From: Paragonimus skrjabini miyazakii
Taxonomy: Eukaryota; Platyhelminthes; Trematoda; Plagiorchiida; Troglotrematidae
Direction: 5' to 3'
Assembly (NCBI GenBank): GCA_014338405.1
Contig: JTDE01003412.1
Coordinates: 15,872-79,871 of the forward strand
DNA length: 64,000 nt
In this document: one piece after another, positions 38,856 to 50,597 of the stretch
Layout of the letters: every line of letters begins with the position of its first letter
Position numbering within the stretch: the stretch's first letter is position 1
The notes under the pieces: model-generated
The model's input: the letters and a program-made list of their open reading frames with translations, nothing else
What the model was told of the DNA's origin: nothing
Databases searched by the model: none
Made by a program: the position numbers and the translations under genes

Positions 38856-39140
38856 ACTGATGAGTAGTCGGGGATTTGGTTAATTTCAAGTTGAACATCA
38901 CCCACAATTGATCGCAGCTGTCGCATCCCCATAGACTTTCCAGTCGGCCCCTTTCGAATAGCAGAGGCACTAGACTCGAGTTTCGCTCTCATTAGAGCTC
39001 GTCAGTAGTGCATATCATCGCCACTGCCGGGACTTGAACCACGGACACGCTGTTCATGAGGCAACCGTGTTTACCATTGCGCCACTGACCTCATATTAGG
39101 CACATTTGTGAACGCTCAACCACTTTCGCTTGTGATGATT
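38856..39140 (-). mobile_element. Ribozyme repeat, copy 7, partial second unit with intact ribozyme
   Basis: It starts 432 bases after the first unit (TTGAACATCAC at 38459 and 38891). It has the TTAATTTCAAG head variant, an intact hammerhead at 38967-39011, box B at 39030-39040 and box A (complement of TGGCGCAATGG) at 39074-39084. It stops at GAACGCTCAACCACTTTCGC. The LIM1 exon follows only about 360 bases downstream. Confidence 0.9.
38967..39011 (-). ncRNA. Minimal type I hammerhead ribozyme, core and six-pair stem I intact
   Basis: The best copy in the window. On the minus strand: GCACTA, CTGACGA, GCTC-TAATGA-GAGC, GAAA, C-TCGA-G, TC, TAGTGC. Stem I pairs perfectly over six bases. Predicted cleavage lies between + positions 38972 and 38973. 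A tRNA-like box A and box B lie directly upstream in the sense direction. Confidence 0.87.
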
Positions 39141-39498
39141 TCAGTCAAAACATCGTTTGATCCAAATGTCATTTTTGGCGCAGTGTAGACGGCTGTTTCC
39201 AGGACAAGTGTCCGATAAGACAGGACGCCTCTAAATGGGAATCCAAAATAATGACTCCCTAGAAAATAAGCATCTACCGCGGGCTATTGACATTCTGAAA
39301 AGTAAGACAAGCAAACCTGGAAAGAAAACTTAGCACATCTACTTATACATTGACTTAAGACAAGTTAAAAATATCGAAACATTGCAGTAATCTTTGTTAC
39401 CAACATGTCTAAAGTGGTAGGTCAATAGTTTGAACAAGTACTTTACCATACCCCTCAAGCTAGTTGTCAATTCGAAACTTGTCTGTCGTACGTTTCAG

Positions 39499-39667
39499 CT
39501 CCTCATTGTGCCGGTTGCAAGCAGCTGGTTTTTGATCGCACGATAATGCGCGTGCTCAACCAACATTGGCATACCAATTGCTTGAAATGCATGGATTGTG
39601 GCCTGTTTCTGTCTGACAAATGTTTCATTCGGACCGACGAAATCTATTGCAAAAGCGATTTTTTTCG
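39499..39667 (+). CDS. lhx3: LHX3-type LIM-homeobox protein, exon 2 (LIM1 domain)
   Basis: The exon follows CGTTTCAG and ends at CG|GTGAGT. It encodes residues 104-160. All eight zinc ligands of a LIM domain are present in predicted numbering: C107, C110, H128, C131, C134, C137, C154 and D157, with spacing C-X2-C-X17-H-X2-C-X2-C-X2-C-X16-C-X2-D. Stretches such as HCAGC, HWHTNCLKC and YCKSDFF match Lhx3/4 LIM1. The two-base overhang CG joins A of the next exon to make Arg, so that DFFRRFGTKCAAC lines up residue for residue with the family DFFKRFGTKCAAC. LIM domains bind protein partners, here probably LDB-type cofactors, in the nucleus. Confidence 0.95.
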
Positions 39668-41685
39668 GTGAGTTTTGCAAGGTATTTTATTGATCGACAG
39701 ACAGGTAAACACTGTATTTTACCGTAATCAGTTTTTATCAACTATTTTCTAAGATAACAGTTTCTCTGTACAAACTTGGCAGAAAAAATCGAAGAATTCT
39801 CTTGGCCACTAGTCGCGTCCACCGAACAGAAGGCTAGTATTCTATATTATTGAACACTATCGAATAGTATTCACCGAATAATAAGTAACAGTACTGGATA
39901 GTACGTGATTGCACTACATAAGGAATGTGATTTGAGTTGGGTCAATATGTGGACGGTTCGCTAGTGGTTTAGGAGTAAAAAAAGAAATGTATGCTAAGTT
40001 GGTCCAACCACGAAGAGCATGGTTAGCTACAGGGTACAGACTACCTTCATAATATTCTGATCTGCACTGGCAAAATTACAATTAACTTCGTGTGGACATA
40101 ACTGGCCGTCATCAGTTCTTGGTTATTTTGCGTATTTCTGCTTGAAGTTTTGTAACTTGAATCGGACTTGTAATCTGACTGTTAACCCCACCTCTCAATT
40201 CATCACATCAACATCTATTCGAATCAAGTTGTTCTACTTTTTCATTTTGAGCGCAGGTTTATGAACTTATTGCAGCATATTCACCACGAAATGAAGGACG
40301 ATCTCGACTATTGTGCGTCCACTGACACTTCACTGTCAGCAAACGCATGGGTGCATGTGAATAGTTGACTGGTATAAACTTAGTCGCATGGCTAAAGGTT
40401 GACTGACCCTCACAGACAGCAGTGGACTACTTATCCCGATGGTGCAGACAAATTCATCAAGGAATGTGAATGAACCGCCTATGTCTGGCTTCGGTTTTGT
40501 TGCTCTTCTCTGAATTATTACCCTCCCCCAGTGCACACATCCCCGTTCGCTTATTCACGCCATCTTTGAATAGGATTGAATGATGAGTTCGGCGACACCT
40601 CAACCAGCCTCTTTGTCCGTGAGTTAACACGTGTCCTGGACAGTATACATTTCCTAGACAGTGCAGTGCATCAAGTTTGAAAAGAACATTGTTGGAAAGT
40701 ACAACTGACGAGTAGAGTAGAATCAAACAAGAGGGGAAACGTGGTTTAGTGGAAACCTAAGAAACCGCGGTGGTGTTAGCCCACTGGGGTAGAACCGCCG
40801 ATTACAGAATAATATAGGCCACAGAATTAGGGAGGGAACAATGAAAATTATGCTGATGGATGCTTAAGATTTAACAAGCCATCATGGCAAGTTTGGTTAC
40901 TCTAAATACGGCCTCGTTGAAATTGAACATGTTCACAGAAACGGAATAATTATTTGAAAAAGAAAAGATGAGCGGATAATAAAACCAGAATGAAAGCCCG
41001 ATTGACCGATTTATAGCGATTTACAGGTTTCCATTTACGGAAGTAATTACCCAGTTGTGAGGAAATTTCACGTGAAGAGAGACTCAAATCCTGTTAATAA
41101 GATTCGGTCGTAAAAGAACGGATTTTCAGGAGAATCCCTAGTGGTTGTGGATTGGACAGTGGAATTCAGTTAACTTGGCTTAATTGGTTGTAGCTGTCGT
41201 CGATCTTTGAATCAAAGCGATGAGTACGCCAAGTCTGAGAACTTGATTAAATTTCTTTACTCCAAGAATATTGTTTTCGGTCGGTGTTCTAAACAATAAC
41301 AGATGGATAGCAATTTGGCCTCTTCCTCCGCCCGTTCGAACCACATGAATACGCCGTTTGATTATAACTATATCCGACTATAAACTATCAATGAACGGTC
41401 AAGGTCAATGTCATCAGAACAACATCTTCTTGAAGTCGGTGGAAAACTCAGTTATAAGATTTAAAATGTGATGGCTATTTTAAACACGTATGGAACTACG
41501 ACCAATAACGCAATTGCTTGACACATAATAGACTTTAGGTCAAAATCGGAATGATTATTTCAATTTTTTGAAACAACGTTCTGATAGCCCCATACTTGTG
41601 AACAAGTTGAATCTTTCTGTTGAAGGCCAACATTTTTTGAATTTTCGAATTTATTTAACGATCATGTGTTCTTCATCTTTTCCAG
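39668..41685 (+). other. Intron 2, about 2.0 kb
   Basis: GTGAGT donor, TTTTCCAG acceptor. I see no repeat of the main family, no exon-like frame and no RNA gene. Confidence 0.85.
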
Positions 41686-41888
41686 ACGTTTTGGGACCAA
41701 GTGTGCCGCATGTGAGAAAGGGATTCCACCGTCCGAAATAGTTCGGACAGCGCAAACTAACGTCTATCACTTGGAATGCTTTGCGTGTGTGGCTTGTGAT
41801 CGATTATTGAATACTGGGGATGAGTTCTATTTGCTACGCGATCGAAAGTTGATGTGCAAGGTTGATTTCGAAGCCGCTAAAGCAAGAG
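41686..41888 (+). CDS. lhx3: LHX3-type LIM-homeobox protein, exon 3 (LIM2 domain)
   Basis: The exon follows TTTTCCAG and ends at AGAG|GTAAGT. It encodes residues 161-227 plus the first base of 228. Zinc ligands are C166, C169, H188, C191, C194, C197, C217 and D220. RFGTKCAAC, GIPPSEIVR, CFACV and TGDEFYLL are diagnostic of Lhx3/4 rather than of Lhx1/5, Islet or Apterous. The overhang G plus AA of the next exon makes Glu, giving KARE-AEL, which parallels KQRE-AEA in vertebrate LHX3. The open frame runs a few codons on into intron 3, but the consensus donor and the family alignment fix the exon end. Confidence 0.96.
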
Positions 41889-44800
41889 GTAAGTGTTTGT
41901 GGTGTGTGGTTTAATCAAGTTCCTACACATTGGTTTTGGTTTGACTTGGAGTAGTTAAATTAAATCCTTCGAAAACCCATCAAGCATTTAAGATGAAAGT
42001 GCTTAACCAGATCACCTATTAATGAGTTCAAGACGGTTCATAACGTCAGGCTGTGAATTCGAGTCTAAGCAAGTTATTGTATTATTAATGGGAAATGTGA
42101 CATTTATACCTGGTGACTTCAACGAATCAACTTCTTTACCCCGAAAGGACCTTATCTGTAAGCCGTATGTCAGCATCTGACTGCTTTGGTTAACTGGGTA
42201 ACACACGGTTAAGCGTCCAATACGGTCAACACTGGAAGCAAAGTACATACATCAAGAGAGAACTTTTCATTCGACTGCAGAAACTTTCAAGACAAACTGC
42301 AGAAAAACACGTTTAACTAAACCTTATAATCAGATTTTGTGAAGGTGACATGATTATCGAAATCCCACGTAAAATGTGCACGGTTAATAACTAGAAAAGC
42401 CATGTTTGGACCAGGGCAAAGCAGAATCAAGAAAGATACTTAGGTAATCAACAGAACCACAACGGGTTAATTGAACTCCATACATTTGGAGGGTGGGAGA
42501 TTGGTAATAGCACATGGAAGTCGGCAAATTTAAGCAATTAAAACTTTTCCTTCTACCAGTCGTTCCCATTAAGTCGTACATTTCCTTATTCTGATCAGTG
42601 GAAAACTTACATGCAATGTATGTTCTAGGCCACTGCTTGAATCCTAATCAAGTTATACAGTTCTGAAGACAGTATCGTTTGCATATTGTATTCAAAATGT
42701 GTTCATCAAAGATGAAATACCAGAAACGAAAGAAAGTGGGAAAAGAATAGTACTTTAAAAGGCACTAGCTCTGTTTGGCCGACTCTTAAAGCATAAAACC
42801 TAACGCTAATCTATACCGTAACTATTGAACTATGTAAGGATCATACTACAATTTACCACCTAACATTGCTTTTATAGGAAGCCGAATCTTCTCGTGTAAT
42901 GTAAAAATCCTATTAGATTATCGTTAATTTTGCTGTGTAATGAGAAAGGATAAAATTATAGTTGTAAAAAGGGTGTCAACAGATGAACGAGTGAATTGGT
43001 GAGCACCGTTTTTTTTAATGATTGAGTAATGCATCAGCTGACAATCTTGTGAGGACAACCTAATTATCCAATTTAAGATTATGGAAATCAGTTCACGTTG
43101 TAATTAGCATTTGGAGATTGTGATTTAGTCGACCGTAAAATCATATCATAAAACGAACTTCCCCCAAAACATACCAAGCCAGATTGGAGTAAGATCATAT
43201 TTATGATAGACAAACAGTGTTCTCACTCCAAACATTCACATACTCATCAGTATCTATGGCACTCTTCAATGGGTTCCATGAAGTTCGATATTTAAAACTG
43301 AGTGAGACGTCCTGAGTTTAAGGTAACCGATTTGAACTATCTTGTCTCTATCAGAGCGGTCGAGCGACCTTATAATTGAGGATGTAAGTTCAATACCAGA
43401 TTAACGTGGAGTACGTCAATCGCCGCCTTCATGACTCTAAGAAGCGGAGTTGTAGTCTGTGTTTTCGAACAGCCATACACCACCGATAAGCTCTAGCCGG
43501 TCAGCAATACTTGAATGTTGTTGTTCCGTCAGGATTGCATTAAGCGAAATGCTTATCTCGAAAAAACGAAGGCTGTAGGCAACAATGAAACAGTTAAAAC
43601 AGCACGCCACTCTTCACTAATTTGATAGTATCCAACTTAATAGCTAGACTTCCATTTCTGTTAAGCTAAAGTCAATTTGCAACTTGCTGACAAATTTCAT
43701 CCCAAGAGAAAACGAGTTTTAGTAGATAATAAAAATAACTCTCCAACCCTCTTGCGACTATAGTGGTTGTGTCCACTCAACCGACTGGGTAAGTAAAACA
43801 ACTAAACTTCACAGTTAGTACGTTCGAGTCCATGACTTGCGTTGTGTTGAGGCTATCCAACTTGGTCCAAACAGCTGTAAACTACCTCACTGGTGATCAC
43901 TACAAATAGTTATTGGTGATTTTCATAGTATTTCGGTTGCAATTCCTTCCCAGCTGTGGATATTCATAATAATACTGTCAAACAACAGATGATATCAATA
44001 AACAAGGTTTGCACCTACTGAGGGGATTAGTTGAGCATCAGTCTACTTGGTGAGATTCCAGTGTGAATTTATGTTATAGCTGATATGAATTCACGTTGGT
44101 GAGAACCTTAGACTGACGAGATGGTAGGCAGTGTGAAAGGATATTATAGTTACCGTATTTTGGTTCCAACGAGTACAGTCAGTATAATGCGCAAAACGGT
44201 TCGGTTAGTGTGCAGCTGGTGTTAAGTATTATAAAATACAAGGGTGTAACCTATGGTAAAAGGTCATCTAGCCTACTGTGCACTGGCATTCTTTTCGGGC
44301 ACTTTGGTCGGCGTTGTAGCAACATCAAGCATAATCGAAAATGGTGATGCTTACCTAGCGTTCTTCAGAACGTGCAATGGGTGAAATGCGATTGTGACTG
44401 TGTGATTGTGTTCTTTCTGGACATATCAAGAGTACGTGGATAATTGGCTCAATTTAAGTGGTACTTCAAATCTTTGAAACGAACGAAGTTTAAAACATGT
44501 AGCACTATCTCACGCTGTACTTTCAGTCGACTGCATATCTCCCGTAAGATACGACTGATGGACTTGAATATTCATTTCAATCTGAAGTAGTGCCGGCTAG
44601 TCGAACATCGTTGAAAAACCCTATAACGACAGGTTAACTCTCTTCGTTATCCGGTCACATTTTGAAGATAAGCTGGAACCTCCAAAGTGATTGTTTCTTG
44701 GTCTAGCGCACAGACGGTGGTAATAGTTTTGCAGTTTCTGAAGTGTATATACTACACATGTGAGATGCACTATTTTAGTTGAATGCTGTTCACATGGGAG

Positions 44801-45110
44801 AGAGGATGAGCTCGAGACATCTTAGCAATAGTAGTGTTACCCATCCCAACCGATTAATTTGTGGTTGGAGGTTAGCCCACTCTATTTCTACCGTCTACCC
44901 TCGATATTACCATACTGATATGTTTCATGTCCCCAAACGAATGACTGCGTAACATCTGTAAGAGTTATCTTTCATGGTGGTGAGATCCTTATCAAATGTT
45001 GTTTTGTTTAATGCAAGTCGCCACGTAAAATATATCTACGAGTTGTAGTATGCATTATGTCAAATCTCGATGCGTTAGTTTGCTTAATATTTATACATAT
45101 TTGTTCACAG
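41889..45110 (+). other. Intron 3, about 3.2 kb
   Basis: GTAAGT donor, TTGTTCACAG acceptor. No ribozyme-family repeat and no further exon recognised. Confidence 0.85.
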
Positions 45111-45288
45111 AAGCTGAGCTGGACAATGCAAACAAGCGTCCACGCACAACTATCACTGCACGGCAACTGGAAGCCTTGAAGCGCGCCTACAACGAGAGCC
45201 CAAAACCTGTACGACATGTGCGTGAACAGTTGAGTACCGAAACCGGATTGGACATGCGTGTTGTACAGGTCTGGTTTCAGAATCGTCG
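45111..45288 (+). CDS. lhx3: LHX3-type LIM-homeobox protein, exon 4 (linker and most of the homeodomain)
   Basis: Residues 229-286 plus two bases of 287. The homeodomain begins at about residue 235 with KRPRTTITARQLEALKRAY and continues SPKPVRHVREQL, TGLDMRVVQVWFQNR. W282, F283, N285 and R287 are homeodomain positions 48, 49, 51 and 53, and Q284 at position 50 is usual for TAAT(T/G)-type recognition. This homeodomain is close to vertebrate LHX3/LHX4 and clearly unlike other LIM-homeobox classes. The donor CG|GTAAGT splits codon 287, so the intron lies inside the recognition helix region. The donor is followed by a short GTGA repeat. Confidence 0.97.
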
Positions 45289-48200
45289 GTAAGTGAGTGA
45301 GTGAGTGGCTTTTACACTTGCATTCTCGAAATACTTTGCCCTGAAACTGACGGTGGTTAACGTTGTGGAAGGACTAACAATGAATGAACAGTAAAGGGCT
45401 GCAAATAACAGAGCATTAGTTGAGGTTCCGCCTGACTGAGTAACCGTACTCTATCTTAAGATCTACAAGATAGACAGTCTGGTGTGTGAACTGGCGCTAT
45501 AGACTTCAACGTGTCACACAATGGCCAGCATGCCTTACGCCTAAGTTCCCAATACATTATGCATACGTTGCTCACACATATTTACAATTCCACTTAACCA
45601 AAGTGAGTGGCATTTATTGCTGAACAGGCTTCAGTAGAAACTGTGACGTCGCTCAAAAAACTGACTTTCAGTAAATCCTCGGTTTCAGGAAAGAAAAAGG
45701 TGCCAGCTGCAAATGCTCAGTCATGATTTAAACAAGCGTGTTTCTAATTGCACACCAGAATGGATGATAGGTACACAGTATACTTCTCTTAAGTTGGGCT
45801 AAGTTTATTCTGAGATCAAGTGACAATTTTTTATTTGACTGTAAAAGCGTCGACAGTAGTTTTGATCCATTTTGAAAATAATTGAGTCAAGTGAGTTGTT
45901 TTCCGCATGATGATAGTGGGTCGGCTACCATGACAACAGATCATCCATAAACAAACCGGAAGATTACAATCCAGTGTTCAAATTCGTGCAATATGGGAAT
46001 TTTCGTGCTATTCTAAAACTATGTACCGAAACGTTTTTAAGAATAAAACTTTAATGGTAGTTAAGACATCGAAAACTCTTGCGCGTTTCCCGTATGAAGT
46101 TTTTCAATATGGTCCAGTTAACCCAAGTTATCGAAAAACAATTACATCCAGCTGAATGAAAAGATCATTAAATACAACTGGCCAGTCTTTTCGCAAGTAA
46201 CTGTGGTCGCTGTATGACAAAATTTGACATACAAATATGCGCCAAACTGATGAAGCATAATTGCAGAAATCAATTGAGTTCATTTTATATCATATGCTAC
46301 GTTTTCATTGACAAGCAATTCAATAACACTTGGACACAATGCTGTTCAAAAAAAACACCATTGCGGTAGGCAAAACTGAAAAACGTTTAGCTTGTGTATT
46401 TTCATTAAGTTTGGCAAAAATTGGATCTAATTACTGACGAAGTTATCCATCGTCGCGATATCGTGTCAATAAACAGAAAATCCGATATAAAATTAAGATG
46501 TCTCATTAGTGAGGAAAACGAAAAATCAGAACGGGCTGAGAAAAAACCATATATTCCCCTTCCAAGATCGGCTCAAAGAAGCGGCAACTTACGAGTGCGA
46601 AAAGATGAGACTGTTTCAAATGAAGTTTACAAAAACGGTCTTTGGAAAAATCTGGTGACCGCATACTCATTCTTGCTGATTATCCAAAGATATGTCGTGG
46701 TATAAATTATCCAACTGTGTTGTCACGGTTAAATCGGTTAAGAGTTTTTAAACATTACTCGATTGGTATGTACATGAAAGATAGCCAACACTATAATGTT
46801 TCCAACCGTTTTTCTAGTTCAGTCAGACAGGCTATTAAATAAGCATATCTGGCGGAATGATGTTGCAGTGTTTCAGTATTCGTTGTTGAAGTGATTACAA
46901 CCAGCAATATATCAGGTGTGGATTTATTGCGAGGCAACTCGGACTGTTAATAACGTCATCATGTTCCACATCAAACCGGACAAGCTCGCTCAACTAGAAC
47001 GTTATGCTGTAGTCTAAACGGTAGCAGATTAAGGTACAATAGTCCAGTGATTGGTGCGGGCAAAGTTTAGAAAACATGGTTGATGTTACAAGTGAATATT
47101 CCATGGGATAGATAAAAACAATTTAACATATTTTCAGACTTCAAGGGGCACCTCAGCTAGCATAGAGGGTTGAAAGGTGCAATGGGTTTTCTTAACGGGG
47201 TACCGTCACGGCCAGGTTCCTTGTCATATGTGTGCAAGATGTAAAGATATCAACAATCTCCGCATACATAACCACAACTGGTATCAGTGTCTTAGTGGAG
47301 TGTACATTCAAAAGACAATCCGACCAGGCAAACGTATGACTAAGTTATAAAAAATGTGCGACACTAATAATCGACTATGTTGTAGCAATACACAATCAAA
47401 GTTAGCATCAAGTCTGAGAAAAATTGGTGGATACAATATGCTTATTGAATACCACGAAAATGGTACGCTGTTTGTCTTAATATGGTGACTAAACCAGGAG
47501 GGTAGTTGAGAAACCGATGTATCACATATTGGACTTTGACGTGGGTGAACAGTATAAACGCAACGGCACATGGGATTCAACGCAAATTGGACAGACATAA
47601 TAAAGAGTGAATTAGAAACTTATTCATTCTCGAGAACAGTAAATCAGCAGGCAAACAGGTTACGTTGACCGGTTTCATGCAAGCTCATTAGGGTGGTATG
47701 TATACACAAGGACTTATGAAGCGGGGATGTGCGATCCAGTCGAACAGTATAAGTCTATGATCATTGCATACACGTGTGCGCTGACTCGCAGATAGCATAT
47801 GATCTCGTTACAGCGCATGCTTAAATCGCACCCACAAAACGTTTGTCTGTTCACGAATGCCTGCGGGTTCCTTTGCCTTCCGCGTCTAAGAACTGTCAAG
47901 AATTAAGAAACCTGCTATGTTATTCACCGCTATGGCCGAACGTTACACCTGCTTTCAAAATATAGTCTCAGTGGATCCGTTTCAAAGAAAAGTTTGCACT
48001 TGTGAGTCGTAATGACAGCTATTCTAATATTTGTGTCTTCTCGTAAAAACCCCATATTAATTTATGAAAACGAAATGTGCTGAGTCAATTTCCCCGACTT
48101 AATACATGCAACCACTTATTCGCTATAAACTGTTCACATCTATATGAAATTCAACTGAACTTCTCAAACAAATCCAAGGCGAATGTATGCTACTCTTCAT

Positions 48201-49872
48201 TAGTATCGACTATAGATCAATTATGCTCCACACCCACACAAAGTAAATCGCTACTGTCACTAGGGGCTTTGGGCAAAAAACACCTGTTGGTGGAATTTGT
48301 AGAATTTATTGAAAACTGAATGAGATCCATCGGAGAGTATTGAAATATGCACCAACTCTATCGTGACCTGTACAGTTTATTCCAGGACTTCAATGTTTCG
48401 GTATATGGTACTAATACAAGGTCTTTCGTAACAGCGGCTTTATTCCAAGGTTGATTTTGCAATTCCAAATTTATGCAACTCATGCGGGTGGGTCAACTTT
48501 GTACGTGAGAAGCATAAGAATAGCGCTGATATGGTTTGATTATAAATGCATAAACGCAGACATATTTATACACACGCGCAATCACACACGCATGCATTCA
48601 TTCAGGCAGAAAGCTAGAGTTCCTTTTCAACTCCCCAAGGGAAGATGTGTTGGCTGAACGTGCATCTCTTCTACATTGCATGCAACCGCATTTTGGGCCA
48701 GCTGACGACAGAATATCAACGGTGGGATGCAAGCCCAATAGTGGAATTAGACTAGCCGTGTGTAGACGTGAGGGGGTAGGTGTGTTTGGCGTAAAAATAC
48801 GACCATTTAACGTAGCCAAATGAGTCAGTAACTTTTTGAAAAAAAAGAACGTTTGGGTATCAGGACCACACTTTCCCCACCTATGAGGTTGACTTAAACA
48901 CTAGAATATATTTGAGAAGGGAATTGGAGTAGGCGGATGAATGAACAAACTAGGTAATGATTATATATGCATGAACAGGTATGGGTTACCCTGACCACAA
49001 TGGCCATGAGAGACACTCAACAAACCAACGTGGCGACTGTGAAACAGTATAACGCATGTCTTGGTCAGCTTAGGATGAAGCTTGCAAGATCCAAGTGATT
49101 TTAAAAGGAGACTGAGACATGTGTGTGCAGGAATATTTGCTGGAATTAACCATAAACATAACCTGTCGGTGACTGAGAACGTAAATTTTGTGAAGCCTGA
49201 CCAAACAATCCAGATGTGTTCACGTAATGTTAAAGAGTTTACTGAATAACGCTGTGTGGATGTCTGATCTATCTTGACTAAGTGCAAGACAGCCTGAAAA
49301 TTTAACATCGTGTTTCCCCAAATGTGTAAACAGAACTCACTTGAGTCCAGGTACTACTGAGACATCAGTTCATATCCATAAAATCCGGCTGTTTTCATTT
49401 TTTTATTTAATGTGGCGCTTTGTCAGATGAGTTTGTGCATGATATATGGACCTATTGCAAAAATAAAAAACTAGCTTTTACTATCGATCAGCCAGAAAGA
49501 CATTTATAGTTCTACCACTACCGGGATATGAACTCGGTCCCGTGTTTTTGTGAGACATATATGTTGACCATTGTGACAATGTTCTCTCAGTGGACACAAA
49601 CGAGTTACCGTATCCAAAGGCCTCATTTGCCTGTATGTGCACCAGTACATCACTGACGAACCATAAAGGAAATGAGTATTAGCTCAGTGGTTTTCTCTGA
49701 AAAGGGTTGGCTCGAAAGTTTGTCTGCATATGAAATTCGTGGTCATTGTTGAGTGAGTTCCAATATATATTTACCAAATTCCAGCCTATTCTTCAGTAAA
49801 ATGATATCACAAATTAATACTTACTGAATCTACATATTCCATCTATTGAGCCCTTCACTTGGTTTTATACAG
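45289..49872 (+). other. Intron 4, about 4.6 kb
   Basis: GTAAGT donor, TATACAG acceptor. It holds open frames of 94 and 96 codons (46421-46705 +, 47308-47598 -) without recognisable similarity. Near 49500-49590 (complement of GTTCATATCCCGG) is a weak tRNA-like trace. Confidence 0.8.
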
Positions 49873-50105
49873 AGCCAAAGAGAAACGTTTGAAGAAGGAC
49901 GCCGGACGTCATTTGTGGGCAATCTCTAACTCAGTGTTGTTAGATACAGACGCGATGCGTCCCTTTCGAACGAACAAGGCTTGCAGAGAGTTTAGAGAGT
50001 CAGAAATCCGTCAACTCACCTATGCGGAATCATACATCTACGCTGACGATTCAACCAGCGGAGACGGATGCGGATCCAGGGACGATCAGAAACTAAGCAA
50101 TTTTA
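49873..50105 (+). CDS. lhx3: LHX3-type LIM-homeobox protein, exon 5 (end of homeodomain)
   Basis: CG from exon 4 plus A gives Arg287, followed by AKEKRLKKDAGR, the hallmark end of the Lhx3/4 homeodomain. Residues 288-364 continue with HLWAISNSVLLDTDAMRP and an acidic, Ser-rich stretch with YAESYIYADDSTSGDG. No second domain is visible. I place the donor at TTTTA|GTAAGT (50105/50106), which leaves one base and matches the phase of exon 6. An open frame without the intron would run to a stop at 50143, so a retained-intron short form is possible. Confidence 0.92.
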
Positions 50106-50199
50106 GTAAGTACTCTATTGGTCGCATGTTTTTGTCGATATAACTTCGAATGTATTACTAATGAGTAATTCGGCAGACTTGATGATTTAGATGAAGCCC

Positions 50200-50302
50200 A
50201 TTCGTGAAAAGTCAGAGCTTCGCTGAGTTCGAACCAGCGACGAAAATAGCATGCCTCAACTCAGCAAGTGCACTACCAACTGAACTACGGAGCTACACCG
50301 GG
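50200..50302 (-). mobile_element. tRNA-derived element fragment of a second family
   Basis: On the minus strand TAGTTCAGTTGGTAGTGCAC is a good D-arm and box A, and GCTGG-TTCGAAC-TCAGC is a T-arm and box B about 60 bases on. The anticodon region is too long and the acceptor stem does not pair, so this is a tRNA-derived repeat and not a tRNA gene. A diverged relative lies at 36890-36952. Confidence 0.5.
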
Positions 50303-50597
50303 AGCCCGAAAATTTCACATTTGGATTCTGTTACCCACCCGTCCCATTGTCACATATGGAATCTACCAAATGCTCCAGGGGATCGACTACCCCAGCAGGA
50401 TTTGTTTGAAAGGTTGATCCCCGATAAAAAGAGTGCCTGAACCATTGGACAAAATGTTGTCAGATGCTCGCCACAATGTCAGAATCCTAGTTGTCGGAAT
50501 TCGACAGTCGTAGCTGAGCACTAAGCCTGCTTGACAGAGTACTATCAAATACGGAGTTTATCCCAATACCAGAAGCCTGATTGCAATGTCAGTTTTT

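Larger units (their letters stand above)
11516..39498 (+). other. Intron 1 of LHX3-type gene, about 28 kb
   Basis: The intron runs from GTAGGT to the acceptor CGTTTCAG. It carries most copies of the hammerhead-ribozyme repeat in the window (nine loci or fragments, all in antisense orientation apart from short inverted pieces), a Penelope-like remnant at about 24425-24865, a (TA)n run and a GA-rich run. No further exon with similarity to a known domain is visible. Alternative first exons cannot be excluded. Confidence 0.6.

Noticed and set aside
46421..46705. 94-codon frame in intron 4 as an additional LHX3 exon between the homeodomain parts
   Set aside because: Exons 4 and 5 join in phase to give an uninterrupted homeodomain, leaving no room for another exon there.
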